Of a DNA stretch of 64,000 nt, positions 38,133 to 47,376 are shown in pieces. The notes beneath the pieces are model-generated. The model was not told the DNA's origin. It saw nothing but the letters and a program-made list of their open reading frames with translations, and searched no databases. This stretch comes from Saccharomyces mikatae IFO 1815 (Eukaryota; Ascomycota; Saccharomycetes; Saccharomycetales; Saccharomycetaceae). The position numbers were made by a program, and so were the translations under genes. Within the stretch, counting starts at the first letter, position 1. The number at the start of each line of letters is the position of its first letter. The stretch spans positions 558,001-622,000 of the forward strand of contig NC_079271.1 in NCBI RefSeq assembly GCF_947241705.1, given 5' to 3'.

Positions 38133-40442
38133 TCACAATTTGGGCTCTCGTTGTTCCTCAAACTCCAAATCTTGCTTGAAGAATCCATCATTGAAAAGAT
38201 TAGGAGAAGTCATCTTAACGAATGCTTGAGAGCTTTCAAGTTTTGAGGTTTTGTTATGAGGGTCGCCTTTTTCGAGTGAGTTTTGAGAATCATTTGAGGA
38301 CACAGAAATTTTCCTATTCTGTTTATTTGCAAACATTTTTGAAGCATTCACATTTGGAGAAGAGGTTGGAATTGAGAAAACTTCTGTGTCTTTTTCCTTC
38401 TTGTCTTCAAGTTTTGGAGAGGACGAATTTAGAGGTTGTTGAGGAGGTCTCCTTGGAACTGGTCTTCTATTGGAAATCATTCTCGGATTCGAAGCGAGCG
38501 TAGGATTATCGGATTCTTTTTCGTCCGTTGAATCGTCCTTCTTCTTATCTTGTACGTCTAGGTCATCCATATCTTCGGTGTCACTCGAATTTCCAACATT
38601 ATCCTTGTACCATCTACCTATCTTCTTAATTGAATTTTTGAAGTATTTTTTAGATTTGGTGGAGTTTTCAGAACTGGAGGCATCATCATTCGCAGCTGTT
38701 GCGACCGCTGTCTGACTTGTAGCATTTGTTACTCCAGTTAGGTCGACAACGTCCTTTAGATTGTCTTTCTTTCTTTCTGGCCGTAGGACTTTCTTGATTC
38801 GACTCTGAGATTTTGTCCCACCTTCCTGAAGTGCAACTAAATGATCCCTAGCGCTGGTGTTCGTGCCTGCGGCTGCTGCCGCAGTGCGTGCCCTCTCTAC
38901 TGTTTCAGGATCCTGTTCCTCCCAAATACCACCCCTGTAAATTTCATTAGGTGTTGGATAGAAAACGATATCATCCATATACGGCACAACTAGGGACTCC
39001 TTTACAGCTTCCGCAAACTTACTCTTGATAGCGTTGGTAACGACGTTATACGATAATTTACTTGAACTCACGATAGGCTCAATTTCAAAATCCATTATAG
39101 GCTCAGAGCGGAAGGCATACCAGACTCTATTAGATGGAGGTGGTTTGATTAGGAATAAAAGCGGACCGGAAAATTCTTTAATTTTTATAGATAATTGCAA
39201 GGAAACCTCTCTTTGTTTGAAATGCGATCCTAAGTTAATGTTCGCCTTTGTCGCAATGATGATTGTTAAGTTTCCCTTATACTGAACATCGATGGCAATC
39301 TTGGTAGAACCCTCAGGAGATAATTCTAATAGCTCAGGAGAAGTGAACAATGGTGCGCTATCACCCACGTCGACCTTTTCAACAACCAAATCGTCCAAAA
39401 ATCCTGGAGTTTTTATTTTATTCAACTTCTTGCAGATTTTCTCATGAATGAACTTATTCAAAGTATCGGTTTGTTGCAAAGAGAGGAATAATCTCCCAAG
39501 GAGAGCATTCAGCCATTTCGTGGTCAGCTGATTCTCAGTGGAATTGATATCCTGAATCAACTGTAGCATATCCTTTGTATTCAAATGAGCTGCGTTAGCT
39601 GAAACACTAGGGTTCAATAAATCCGCTGAGGATGTGTTATTGTTCTTTGAGGCATTGATCAACTGATAGTACCAATCCTCTTTATCCATGTTATTATCAA
39701 AATATAAAAAGAATTGGTTAGAACTATGAAACTGCGATTTATATTCATGTGTAGTATCATTGTTTGAGATATCGCCATTTTTGGACTCTGCACTACTGAG
39801 TGGATCGAAATGTGGTAAGATGACGTTATGATTTTTAGAGTCTATGGAAACGAGGTCATTCTTGAAAATAGCAATACAGGTTCTCTTGGTGAAAAGCGAC
39901 GCATCAAGCAATTCCTCCTTGCCCGTTTCATCGTAACGGGGCCAGATGGTAACGAATCTGTTTTGTAAAGATATGGCATGAACCAGATTCGCATTCTGAG
40001 AATCATCCTTATATAAAAACAAATTACCGTGTCTTAACACCGCAAAAAAATTTTGCTTTTTTTTCAAGTCTGTTCTTTCCAAGATCTGCTCCTGAAGTGC
40101 AGTGTCAGAATCCTTGTTGTTATTAGCATTTTTCAAAATTGCAGCCACCTCGGAAGAATGATAATAATACTGCTTCGTTACAGTAACCCAACCCTTGTTG
40201 AAAACTTTGACGCCCAATTGCTCTTCTAACTTGCCAGCTTTAAAGTCTGGGTCTATCCCGTTGACTAAAAGTCTACTTTTTTCGTCAACTTTCTCTCCTT
40301 TATTATGATCTAACACCTTCTTCTTTGCTGATTTAAAGTTACTGTACAATACATGAACTTTATAAATAGTGTACAGGACTAAAGGCAAAAATGTTACACC
40401 ACCGAACAAGTAAACTGCGAAAAATATCTTCAAGCTAGTCAT
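38133..40442 (-). CDS. NVJ2: Nvj2, lipid-transfer protein of nucleus-vacuole junctions
   Basis: Nvj2 is an ER membrane protein with a lipid-transfer SMP domain. It sits at nucleus-vacuole junctions, and under ER stress at ER-Golgi contacts where it moves ceramide. The 769-residue protein begins with a hydrophobic anchor (about 4-25, KIFFAVYLFGGVTFLPLVLY). A PH-like region spans about 75-270 (GWVTVTKQYYYH through DKEDWYYQLINASK). The SMP domain lies at about 300-510, including TKWLNALLGRLFLSLQQT and DIVFYPTPNEIYRGGIWEE at its end. The C-terminal 220 residues are disordered, rich in Ser, Lys, Asp and Pro, with an RRPVPRRPPQQP segment that could bind SH3 domains. Its length agrees with S. cerevisiae (770). 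Confidence 0.95.
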   Translation of the reverse strand: MTSLKIFFAVYLFGGVTFLPLVLYTIYKVHVLYSNFKSAKKKVLDHNKGEKVDEKSRLLVNGIDPDFKAGKLEEQLGVKVFNKGWVTVTKQYYYHSSEVAAILKNANNNKDSDTALQEQILERTDLKKKQNFFAVLRHGNLFLYKDDSQNANLVHAISLQNRFVTIWPRYDETGKEELLDASLFTKRTCIAIFKNDLVSIDSKNHNVILPHFDPLSSAESKNGDISNNDTTHEYKSQFHSSNQFFLYFDNNMDKEDWYYQLINASKNNNTSSADLLNPSVSANAAHLNTKDMLQLIQDINSTENQLTTKWLNALLGRLFLSLQQTDTLNKFIHEKICKKLNKIKTPGFLDDLVVEKVDVGDSAPLFTSPELLELSPEGSTKIAIDVQYKGNLTIIIATKANINLGSHFKQREVSLQLSIKIKEFSGPLLFLIKPPPSNRVWYAFRSEPIMDFEIEPIVSSSKLSYNVVTNAIKSKFAEAVKESLVVPYMDDIVFYPTPNEIYRGGIWEEQDPETVERARTAAAAAGTNTSARDHLVALQEGGTKSQSRIKKVLRPERKKDNLKDVVDLTGVTNATSQTAVATAANDDASSSENSTKSKKYFKNSIKKIGRWYKDNVGNSSDTEDMDDLDVQDKKKDDSTDEKESDNPTLASNPRMISNRRPVPRRPPQQPLNSSSPKLEDKKEKDTEVFSIPTSSPNVNASKMFANKQNRKISVSSNDSQNSLEKGDPHNKTSKLESSQAFVKMTSPNLFNDGFFKQDLEFEEQREPKL

Positions 40443-40684
40443 AACGGACTTTCAATGATGTTTTACTTTTCCTTCTCTGTTATCTGATGCGTTTACATCC
40501 CTCCTTCTTCTTATTCTTGAACATTATTTTAAAGAGGGATCTACGGAGAAAGTTAAACGGAAAAATGTGGAAAATGTGCCAAAATTAATTAGGTTTAAAA
40601 GCGGTAGATCAAGACGAAAAAGAAGTGAGAGTCATTTCACAGATTACAAAAGACGCAAGAGAAGGCGAGTGTTGTTAAACTAGT

Positions 40685-40793
40685 TTCTCAGAGTCATTAA
40701 ATCAGTTATTTTTTATTTTGTAGTCATCAATTGGTCCCTTCGTTAAAGGGACTAATCTAGTACAGTGTGAATATAAAAAAAATCATCATAGTA
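40685..40793 (-). ncRNA. SNR51: C/D snoRNA snR51
   Basis: Read on the minus strand, the C box ATGATGA lies at 40789-40783 and the D box CTGA at 40691-40688. Outside them ACTAGTTT and AAACTAGT form a terminal stem. The 5' side of the D box, ATAACTGATTTAATGA, is complementary to 18S rRNA TCATTAAATCAGTTAT. The fifth base before the D box pairs with an A, fitting the known target A100. A second element, GATTAGTC (40757-40750), complements GACTAATC of 25S rRNA near A817. It is the last unit of a three-snoRNA transcript. The exact mature ends are estimated. Confidence 0.93.
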
Positions 40794-40870
40794 AACTAGT
40801 TCAACAGTCTCTTTTATCATTCAAATCAACTGATAAGAAATAACATGAAATAAGAAACACGTTTCCGCAA

Positions 40871-41035
40871 AAATCAGATGTCTTGTGACCAATCATCAAT
40901 TCTCCACCAAAAAACCGTAGTGCCATCAACACCGCTCCTTTAAAAATTTGTACACAAAAGAACGATGCAAAGTAGATGGCGGTTCTCCAGCAGATACTAA
41001 TATGTCCGCCCGGTCGACAACAAATCATCATATTG
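40871..41035 (-). ncRNA. SNR70: C/D snoRNA snR70
   Basis: On the minus strand the C box ATGATGA lies at 41031-41025 and the D box CTGA at 40877-40874, giving about 165 nt, as expected for this unusually long snoRNA. An internal TTGATGA near 40898 may be the C' box. The element CGGGCGG at 41012-41006 complements the CCGCCCG of 18S rRNA around C1639. Its surroundings (CGACCGGGCGGACA) resemble human U43, which guides the same site. It lies between snR41 and snR51 in one precursor. Mature ends are estimated. Confidence 0.93.
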
Positions 41036-41116
41036 AAAGGGAAATTATAAATGTTCCTGCAAGCATAGAAAAGATAATAATGGAGATAAAACGTACTGTT
41101 TTCTGTCTTTTCATAG

Positions 41117-41223
41117 TACCCCTCATACAAGGCTGAAACTTAACGAAAATGGGTTGTCGACATATAGTTAAACCACTATTCAGTCGGAACAATTGGTATA
41201 ATAATAGATTTTAATCATAGAGG
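41117..41223 (-). ncRNA. SNR41: C/D snoRNA snR41
   Basis: The first unit of the cluster. TAGTACC (minus strand 41228-41222) and GGTACTA (41120-41114) form the terminal stem. The C box is an ATGATTA variant at 41218-41212 and the D box an ATGA variant at 41126-41123. AAGTTTCAGCCTTG before the D box complements 18S CAAGGCTGAAACTT, and the fifth base pairs with a G, as for the known target G1126. CCAATTGTTCC before an internal CTGA (41183-41180) complements 18S GGAACAATTGG, with the fifth base opposite A541. The two guides make the call secure despite the variant boxes. Confidence 0.93.
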
Positions 41224-41439
41224 TACTACTACACAGAAAAAATGGCCAAAAAAAAAAAAAAATTCGCGTATTATCTTTTCCGAGAGACCTACTGGTCGCT
41301 CAATCTGCTTCTGAATGGATCATTATCATTGACAATGGTGTTACCATTTTGTTCTTCGTTTGCTCTTATTCAAGAATAAGTTGAAGAGTTGTGGAAAGAA
41401 AAAAATAGAAACAATCTTGTGCTTTTATACGTTATTTAA

Positions 41440-41465
41440 GATGCGCATCACCCGCATGCGCATCA
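41440..41465. repeat. Direct repeat of a palindromic 10-mer upstream of the snoRNA cluster
   Basis: ATGCGCATCA occurs at 41441-41450 and again at 41456-41465, separated by CCCGC. GATGCGCATC at 41440-41449 is itself a perfect palindrome. The pair lies between the ASR1 stop codon and the snoRNAs and is probably part of the snoRNA promoter. Confidence 0.8.
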
Positions 41466-41469
41466 TTTT

Positions 41470-41477
41470 TTAGGGCT
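41470..41477 (-). promoter_or_regulatory. Tbf1-type site of the snoRNA promoter
   Basis: TTAGGGCT, read AGCCCTAA on the minus strand, fits the Tbf1 consensus ARCCCTAA exactly. Tbf1 is known to bind promoters of many yeast snoRNA genes. The site lies about 240 bp upstream of snR41 and 55 bp after the ASR1 stop codon. Confidence 0.6.
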
Positions 41478-41531
41478 CATACTAGAGTGCTTTATTAGTA
41501 TTACTATATCTAGTACTAATGCTATATTATA

Positions 41532-42404
41532 CTACGTCTCTTCCACATGGCAGTAAAGTAGGAGCTCCGTGTGTACTCCAGTGCGGGCTAACGAGTCGTA
41601 GTCGAATTTGGTAGGTAGGTACTTGTTATCGGAAAGACGGTATAACTCGCGGGATACTTGCTTGTTGACGTTCTTGTAGGCATCTCTGAATCGTAGTAGT
41701 GGTAGGGGGTATTGGTCGAGCGCTCGTCGTACATGCACCTGAATTTGTTGCTTAACATTTCGTATTCTCTCATATATTTGCTGTGTCTTGACACTGTGCT
41801 TATCGCGTACTTCACCGGCAAAGATCATACAATTTCTGGAGTCGTAGCTAGCAACTTGGCCGTCGTTAGCACCCATGTGTAGTTCGAGCAACTCATTAGA
41901 TCGGCAATCTGCGCACTCGTGCCATGTGCTGCATTCGCCCACCTCATAAGCTAAACCACGCAAACATGTTTCGTGATATATTGCTTCGCATTCCTGGCAA
42001 TATAGATTTGGTTGAGAGCCATTTGTGTCTCCGCATATGCCGCACTCGATCATGTTGATACTATTCATTACGACTCTATCTTGAAACATTTCGCTGATAA
42101 TATCTATTTCTTGCTCTTGTTGTTCTTCGTCTTGCTCATTTCCTGCGTCAGTGGTTACAGCCTCCACGTACTCGATAGCGCTCTTAATCATAAACCCCAT
42201 CCTCAAATTTATAGAGACTGCATGTTGCCCCTCACCGACTTCCAAGTAGTTGGATTCAATTCTGCAGATAGGACATTTCAAATCGATGCTGTACTTGTGC
42301 CACTCTCTTATACAATTTAAGTGAAACTGGTGCCTGCAAACTTCTAACCGGCCAAACTGCTTATATTCTTGATCGATTTCCAAACAAATGGGACACTCTT
42401 CCAT
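41532..42404 (-). CDS. ASR1: Asr1, RING/PHD ubiquitin ligase of RNA polymerase II
   Basis: Asr1 binds the Ser5-phosphorylated C-terminal domain of RNA polymerase II and ubiquitinates Rpb1 and Rpb2. The 290-residue protein starts with a RING finger: CPICLEIDQ, then CRHQFHLNC, then CPIC (about 4-47). A PHD-type finger spans about 120-168, CGICGDTN through [10 protein letters not shown] with the HETC pair in the middle. A basic C-terminal half (about 200-290) follows, which in S. cerevisiae carries the CTD-binding part. Length is nearly that of S. cerevisiae (288). It is divergent from RDS3, and the snoRNA cluster lies downstream on the same strand. Confidence 0.95.
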   Translation of the reverse strand: MEECPICLEIDQEYKQFGRLEVCRHQFHLNCIREWHKYSIDLKCPICRIESNYLEVGEGQHAVSINLRMGFMIKSAIEYVEAVTTDAGNEQDEEQQEQEIDIISEMFQDRVVMNSINMIECGICGDTNGSQPNLYCQECEAIYHETCLRGLAYEVGECSTWHECADCRSNELLELHMGANDGQVASYDSRNCMIFAGEVRDKHSVKTQQIYERIRNVKQQIQVHVRRALDQYPLPLLRFRDAYKNVNKQVSRELYRLSDNKYLPTKFDYDSLARTGVHTELLLYCHVEET

Positions 42405-42600
42405 TTTTCATATGACGCTTGAATATTTGACTTTGATGGTCTGATTTATCTCTTGGTTAGTTCCTTTTCTGTTTTTTTTTCATTTTTTTTTTCATTTCCT
42501 ATTGCTCTGTATATATATTGATTGCCACTTCTGACTTGATACGCCATCCAATATGAAAAAGGGATATATGAAAAAATAGCTAAGCACATAGATAAATAAC

Positions 42601-42924
42601 ATGTCCCGCCACCAGTTTGATTTAATAATGTGTTTGAAGCAGCCTGGCGTACAGACAGGTCTTCTCTGTGAAAAATGTGATGGCAAATGCCCCATTTGCG
42701 ACTCCTACGTGAGGCCCAAAAGGAAGGTTAGAGTATGTGAAAATTGCTCGTTCGGTAAACAGGCTAAAAATTGCATCATTTGCAACTTGAATGTCGGGGT
42801 CAGTGATGCATTTTATTGCTGGGAGTGCTGTCGCTTGGGGAAAGACAAAGATGGCTGTCCTAGGATCCTGAACATTGGTAGCAATAAGCTGGATAGACAT
42901 TTCGAGAAAAAGAAAAAAGTATAG
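42601..42924 (+). CDS. RDS3: Rds3, U2 snRNP SF3b component
   Basis: Rds3 is the yeast PHF5A, a small zinc protein of the SF3b part of U2 snRNP that helps recognise the intron branch site. The 107-residue protein equals S. cerevisiae in length and carries a dense set of CXXC pairs: CEKC, CPIC, CENC, CIIC and CWEC. These build the three interlaced zinc fingers. The N-terminal SRHQFDLIMCLKQPGVQTG and the SYVRPKRKVRVCENCSFG segments are typical of the family. The gene shares a 196-bp divergent promoter with ASR1, and the SYT1 3' end lies 74 bp downstream. Confidence 0.98.
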   Translation: MSRHQFDLIMCLKQPGVQTGLLCEKCDGKCPICDSYVRPKRKVRVCENCSFGKQAKNCIICNLNVGVSDAFYCWECCRLGKDKDGCPRILNIGSNKLDRHFEKKKKV

Positions 42925-42998
42925 TACATACATATAAACGACGTTAAAATATTAATAAATAACAGGCATACACAACTTACACTACAGTTTTCTTCCTT

Positions 42999-45900
42999 CT
43001 ATTCGTTACTATGTTCATCGTGGCGAGAGTCGCACGCACACACCTGTAAACTATCTTCGTTGAATAGGAAGCTTTCCTCAATATCATCAATAACATCATT
43101 ATCATCATTATTACCTCGATCCTCCTCTCCTACTTTATCATCGTGTAAAATATTCTTTCCAGCTTGTCGTTTGCCAGTCACATCTTTTATGATATTAACA
43201 AACAGTTCATTTCTTTTGATTTCATAGATTAGCCAATCCATTTTGACAGCCAGCTGTCTTATGCGGTTTATCATATCCGTCCTAGTTTTGGTGCTAATAG
43301 GCACACATTTCCCCATCAACATCAGAATACTTTCACTTTTCTTTAATTTCTCCCATTTTGCTGCTTTGATAGACTGCAGTCTTTCAATTCTTTCCGTAAC
43401 AGTAATTTTTCTTTTATTACAAATTGTGTTTGCTATACTACCAATTTCCACGTAGCATCCGTCATACGCTGAAAACAAGTTAATTGAATCAATCCAGTTG
43501 TCTCTTTCATACTTAGTGGCGCACTTCCAGATAAAATTTCGATGACATGTATGCAAGTATAACAAACAATCAGCATTTTCGTCTTGAAGAATCGGGAACT
43601 CGTTCTTCTCAGAGAGATCCTCTTCATCATTATCAATGTATGAACTTACTTGATCCTCTGAACTGGAAGAGCCATCTGTTTCACTTTCGCTGTTACTCAC
43701 GCTGTTGGTACTATCAGTAGGGCTAGTACTATTTTCCTCTTCATCTGAGGATGTGTCAAAAACTCCTTCATTCCGTCTAGTAGTGCCACTTGAAACCGCC
43801 GTATTGTTTATATGATTACCTGTAGAATTATGCTCTGTATATGCAAGCACCAAGCTAGAGAAATGCGACTTTCCCAATGAATCTCGTTCACTGTCTGCAA
43901 ACAAACCGTTGTAAACATCAATTGTGCTTCCTGGAACAAAGGAAAATCCTGATTTAAAATCAATTATATAGTTTGAAGTTCCTGATTTTGGATCTTTCAT
44001 CATTTGTGGATTTATCCAGTCCATTTTATCACAGATTAACAATCCAAATGATGTTAATATGGCAAATTCCTTTTTCCAATGAATCTTTCCAGAATTCACG
44101 ATAGAAAATTTTCTACTGGGCATGCCTAGATTCATTATTCCCCCCATTTGGAGAATTTTGCAGTACTTATAGTCCGAATTCTTGAACCCAGACCTGGTAT
44201 TATCATTCAGAATTTCGAAATTTGGTAAATTTAGTTTATTCAGTTGACTTTTATGAAAGCGTAAATAACCGCCTTTAGTGTCATTCATAATACTGTAATA
44301 CTTTTCGTATCTGTGTTCTTCCTTTCTCAACAAATCTATTTTCAAGGATTTTTTACTCCAATATTTTGAGACCTCTGGAAATAAATTTACTTCATTTAAT
44401 GAGTCATTTATGATGTGGAAATAAACGTTAATGTCATCTTGCACCAAGGTAGCATTCCCGCTAGAACTAGAGCTTGGATTGTATGAAAAATAGGACGATA
44501 TTGAGTTTGAGGCCGGCCTATTGCTATTGTTGTGGGTAAGTCCAAGGTTTATTCCATTTGTAGCCCCTGGCGTGTTAGGTGCACCAGATGAAATTGTTGT
44601 AGATGGAACTACACTAGACCCACTATTTGAGTTTGTTAATGGATAGAGGTTGGGTGAGAGTGAGAATTCCTTAGATAATAAGCTACCTCTTCTTATCATA
44701 TCTAGAGGAGAATACATGGAATTTGAAGATAACGTGATAGCGAAATTTGTGTCAAATGCATCTTTGTCAAAAATGCTCTCATCCAAAGTCATTGGTGACA
44801 TCATAAAATAATTAAACTTCGGTGACTCTTTGGCTGTCACATTTTCATAGAAATATATCAAAATATCTATAGGAATCTCGTTGCCGTTTGAGTATTTGTC
44901 ATTATGGACTAAATCCACAAAATCATGCTTTGATATTTTGCTTTTATTGTTAGGGTTGAAATAGTCTGTATGCAACATTAATAAGGAAAAAGTAATGAAA
45001 TAAACTTGTTCTGCATTGTACCAGGAGCAATCAATTCCTTTTTTTTTAGAATGGCTCTTTTGTGATTTATAGTATGTAATGCTAAATGCCATAATCAACC
45101 TATCAATTTGTTGTGCTTCTTTTGGTAGCTCCAGAAACATGAGGAGTTTTCTCAGAGCTATGTCTAAGGGGTCGTTTTTGAATTCGAAGCAATTTGATAG
45201 TAGATAGCTTAAACAATTTTTTCTAAACTCATCTTCCTTTTCAGTTAAAATGACCCCGATAAACTTCCCATATGGCGCTAATTTGACCAAAAAATCTTTG
45301 CAAGAATCACTGAATGCAGGGGCAGGAACTGGTGGTAAATCATCCAACGAAATATTCAGTTTCTGCTGTAGCTGTTGTTGTTGTTGAAGATTCTGTTGTT
45401 TAGAAGACGATAAACTAGAGGAGCGAATATTAACGAAACTACTCAAGGCATTAACAATAGAACTACTTCTTCTTGACATACCTGTTATAGTTGAATTCGC
45501 ATTGCTTTTATTGTTGTAAACTGAAGCAGGGCCTGATCCATGAGGAAAGCACAGTTTGTTGTCGTAACTTTCATTTTCGATGGACTTTCTCTTACAGCAT
45601 TTGTTCTGAACAAAAGAAGTACTTTGCGATCTAGACCTTGATAACATCTGATGGTCTGAATTATTTACTTCCACATTGTGTGTATCATTGCATATGATAT
45701 TGTTATCATCGGAGGGAAAGGCTTGGTGCAACCTCAAGTTGTCTGGGGCGGCAATATTTGGAGTTATCTCATCAATACTTCTAATGAATGAAGAAGGAGA
45801 GGGCAATTTCTTGTTTTTAGTTGTGTTGTTCTTGTTTATATAATCGAATACATCAACAGTTCTACTGCGCCTCCTTCCAAACCTCTTCTTTGATATCTCA

Positions 45901-46694
45901 TTTTGTTGTTTCGCCAGTTCAATTTGAGGAGTTGCATCAATTGGAATGGCATGCAACGGATTGAATTTCATTGATGATGATGATGACGATGATGATGCAA
46001 CAACGGTCCTTTTTGAAGGGTTGAAGTATCGTGAAGCCGTAGTAGACGAACCCACGGAAGAAGATGTAGATATCCTGCTTACTGTAGGAAGAGTTGGAGT
46101 TAATCTTTCACCGTTAAGAAAGAACTGTTCTTGTGATTTTCTATAATCTCTTGAAAATCTACTAGAAGTGGGAAATTTTTCCATGGTAGGTTTCACAGGG
46201 CTAAGTGAAAGAGAGGTTTGTTTTGAGTTTCGCTTTATATTATCGGGTCCAGAATTAACTAGTGTAGTCCTCTCGAGACTAAGCTTGGGACCTCTCTCCA
46301 TCAAATCTAAGTCATTTTCGGATTTGAAAGTCTTCTCTTCTAAATTTTGTCCACTACTGAGGTGTTGTGCAACCACAGTCTCATCGTCTCCAGAATCTTT
46401 TTCACTGCTTGATCTAAAATTTAGATCTAACCTTCCCATTTTGCGCCGTATTCTGCTTAATTTGCTGTGTTTTTTAGTACGCTCAAATTGTCTTGGATTT
46501 GATTTATCGTCATCATTATTGGTATGTTCCTGTATTTCAGCAAGTTGAATAAAAGGACTCCTATAACTTTCGTGTTCTCTGATTTTACCAATGTCTGTTG
46601 AAATGCTGCTTCCGGCTTTTTTGTTGTCACTTTTATCATTACTGTGTGATTGAAGGAATTTGAGCTTGATAAGTGATGAAATAGATTGGTTCAT
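42999..46694 (-). CDS. SYT1: Syt1, Sec7-domain exchange factor for Arf/Arl GTPases
   Basis: Syt1 is a guanine-nucleotide exchange factor acting on Arl1 and Arf-type GTPases at the Golgi. The 1231-residue protein is near the S. cerevisiae length (1226). The N-terminal 450 residues are disordered and Ser/Asn-rich, with a Gln tract near 435. The Sec7 domain spans about 470-600. Its motif FLELPKEAQQIDRLIMAFS contains the glutamate finger that promotes exchange, and EQVYFITFSLLMLHTDYFNPN is motif 2. A PH domain follows at about 855-1080, interrupted by an acidic Ser-rich insert (about 985-1030). The tail is acidic. SYT1 is divergent from YPR097W. Confidence 0.95.
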   Translation of the reverse strand: MNQSISSLIKLKFLQSHSNDKSDNKKAGSSISTDIGKIREHESYRSPFIQLAEIQEHTNNDDDKSNPRQFERTKKHSKLSRIRRKMGRLDLNFRSSSEKDSGDDETVVAQHLSSGQNLEEKTFKSENDLDLMERGPKLSLERTTLVNSGPDNIKRNSKQTSLSLSPVKPTMEKFPTSSRFSRDYRKSQEQFFLNGERLTPTLPTVSRISTSSSVGSSTTASRYFNPSKRTVVASSSSSSSSMKFNPLHAIPIDATPQIELAKQQNEISKKRFGRRRSRTVDVFDYINKNNTTKNKKLPSPSSFIRSIDEITPNIAAPDNLRLHQAFPSDDNNIICNDTHNVEVNNSDHQMLSRSRSQSTSFVQNKCCKRKSIENESYDNKLCFPHGSGPASVYNNKSNANSTITGMSRRSSSIVNALSSFVNIRSSSLSSSKQQNLQQQQQLQQKLNISLDDLPPVPAPAFSDSCKDFLVKLAPYGKFIGVILTEKEDEFRKNCLSYLLSNCFEFKNDPLDIALRKLLMFLELPKEAQQIDRLIMAFSITYYKSQKSHSKKKGIDCSWYNAEQVYFITFSLLMLHTDYFNPNNKSKISKHDFVDLVHNDKYSNGNEIPIDILIYFYENVTAKESPKFNYFMMSPMTLDESIFDKDAFDTNFAITLSSNSMYSPLDMIRRGSLLSKEFSLSPNLYPLTNSNSGSSVVPSTTISSGAPNTPGATNGINLGLTHNNSNRPASNSISSYFSYNPSSSSSGNATLVQDDINVYFHIINDSLNEVNLFPEVSKYWSKKSLKIDLLRKEEHRYEKYYSIMNDTKGGYLRFHKSQLNKLNLPNFEILNDNTRSGFKNSDYKYCKILQMGGIMNLGMPSRKFSIVNSGKIHWKKEFAILTSFGLLICDKMDWINPQMMKDPKSGTSNYIIDFKSGFSFVPGSTIDVYNGLFADSERDSLGKSHFSSLVLAYTEHNSTGNHINNTAVSSGTTRRNEGVFDTSSDEEENSTSPTDSTNSVSNSESETDGSSSSEDQVSSYIDNDEEDLSEKNEFPILQDENADCLLYLHTCHRNFIWKCATKYERDNWIDSINLFSAYDGCYVEIGSIANTICNKRKITVTERIERLQSIKAAKWEKLKKSESILMLMGKCVPISTKTRTDMINRIRQLAVKMDWLIYEIKRNELFVNIIKDVTGKRQAGKNILHDDKVGEEDRGNNDDNDVIDDIEESFLFNEDSLQVCACDSRHDEHSNE

Positions 46695-47376
46695 AATTCA
46701 ACAAGTACTAGTTGAAGAATTTGTGAGGATGGTAGCTAGCGAAGAGGAACTTGTGATGAAATAAAATAGAATAAATAAAAAATGAACGTAATCAATCTCG
46801 GGACGTCAAATGGATCCGATATGCTGTATCTTTCGCCTCACCTTCCACTTGGTACTGTATATTCAGGAAGTATAATGAGCTGTCAGAAAAAGAAAAGTAA
46901 CTTTTAAAAGCAGAGATCTTTGTACAATGGAACAGCTTTGTAATATGAGAGAGAAGTGTATAGATTAAGTTGAAAGCTGCTGCGCTTAGTCACTGTTACT
47001 TTTTTATTCCCTATATAACTTTTCGTAACATTTTCAACATCTCCTTTACGCCAAAAAGAAGAAAAAAAAGGACGAGATGGCCTTAGGTTTTCAGTGCTAA
47101 TGCCTATTTCTATCGCCTAAAATACATAATATATATGCTAACTATTGAATAAAGGGCCTTTCAAAACGCGAATAAAGCACGTTTTAAAATATCCTGCAAA
47201 TAATTGATTTCTTTCCCACTTCTACATTCTTTTCTTCAAGAAGTACATCCGAGTACTTCGGATTTGGTCCAACAATATAAAAGAAACTAAACTTTGCTTT
47301 GATATTAGAACTGAGTGCTGAGATTGCAATTGAATAAATATTGCGTTTGAAGAAGTAAAACCAAACAGGATTTCAA
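46695..47376. other. SYT1-YPR097W divergent intergenic region
   Basis: This 682-bp region is a two-way promoter. TATAAAAG at 47276-47283 lies 94 bp before the YPR097W start. The minus strand has only five ATG codons besides the SYT1 start, and none opens more than nine codons. The small YPR096C frame that S. cerevisiae annotates here, as I recall, is thus missing. An inverted CCG-N7-CGG pair at 47249-47261 could bind a zinc-cluster factor. Confidence 0.7.
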
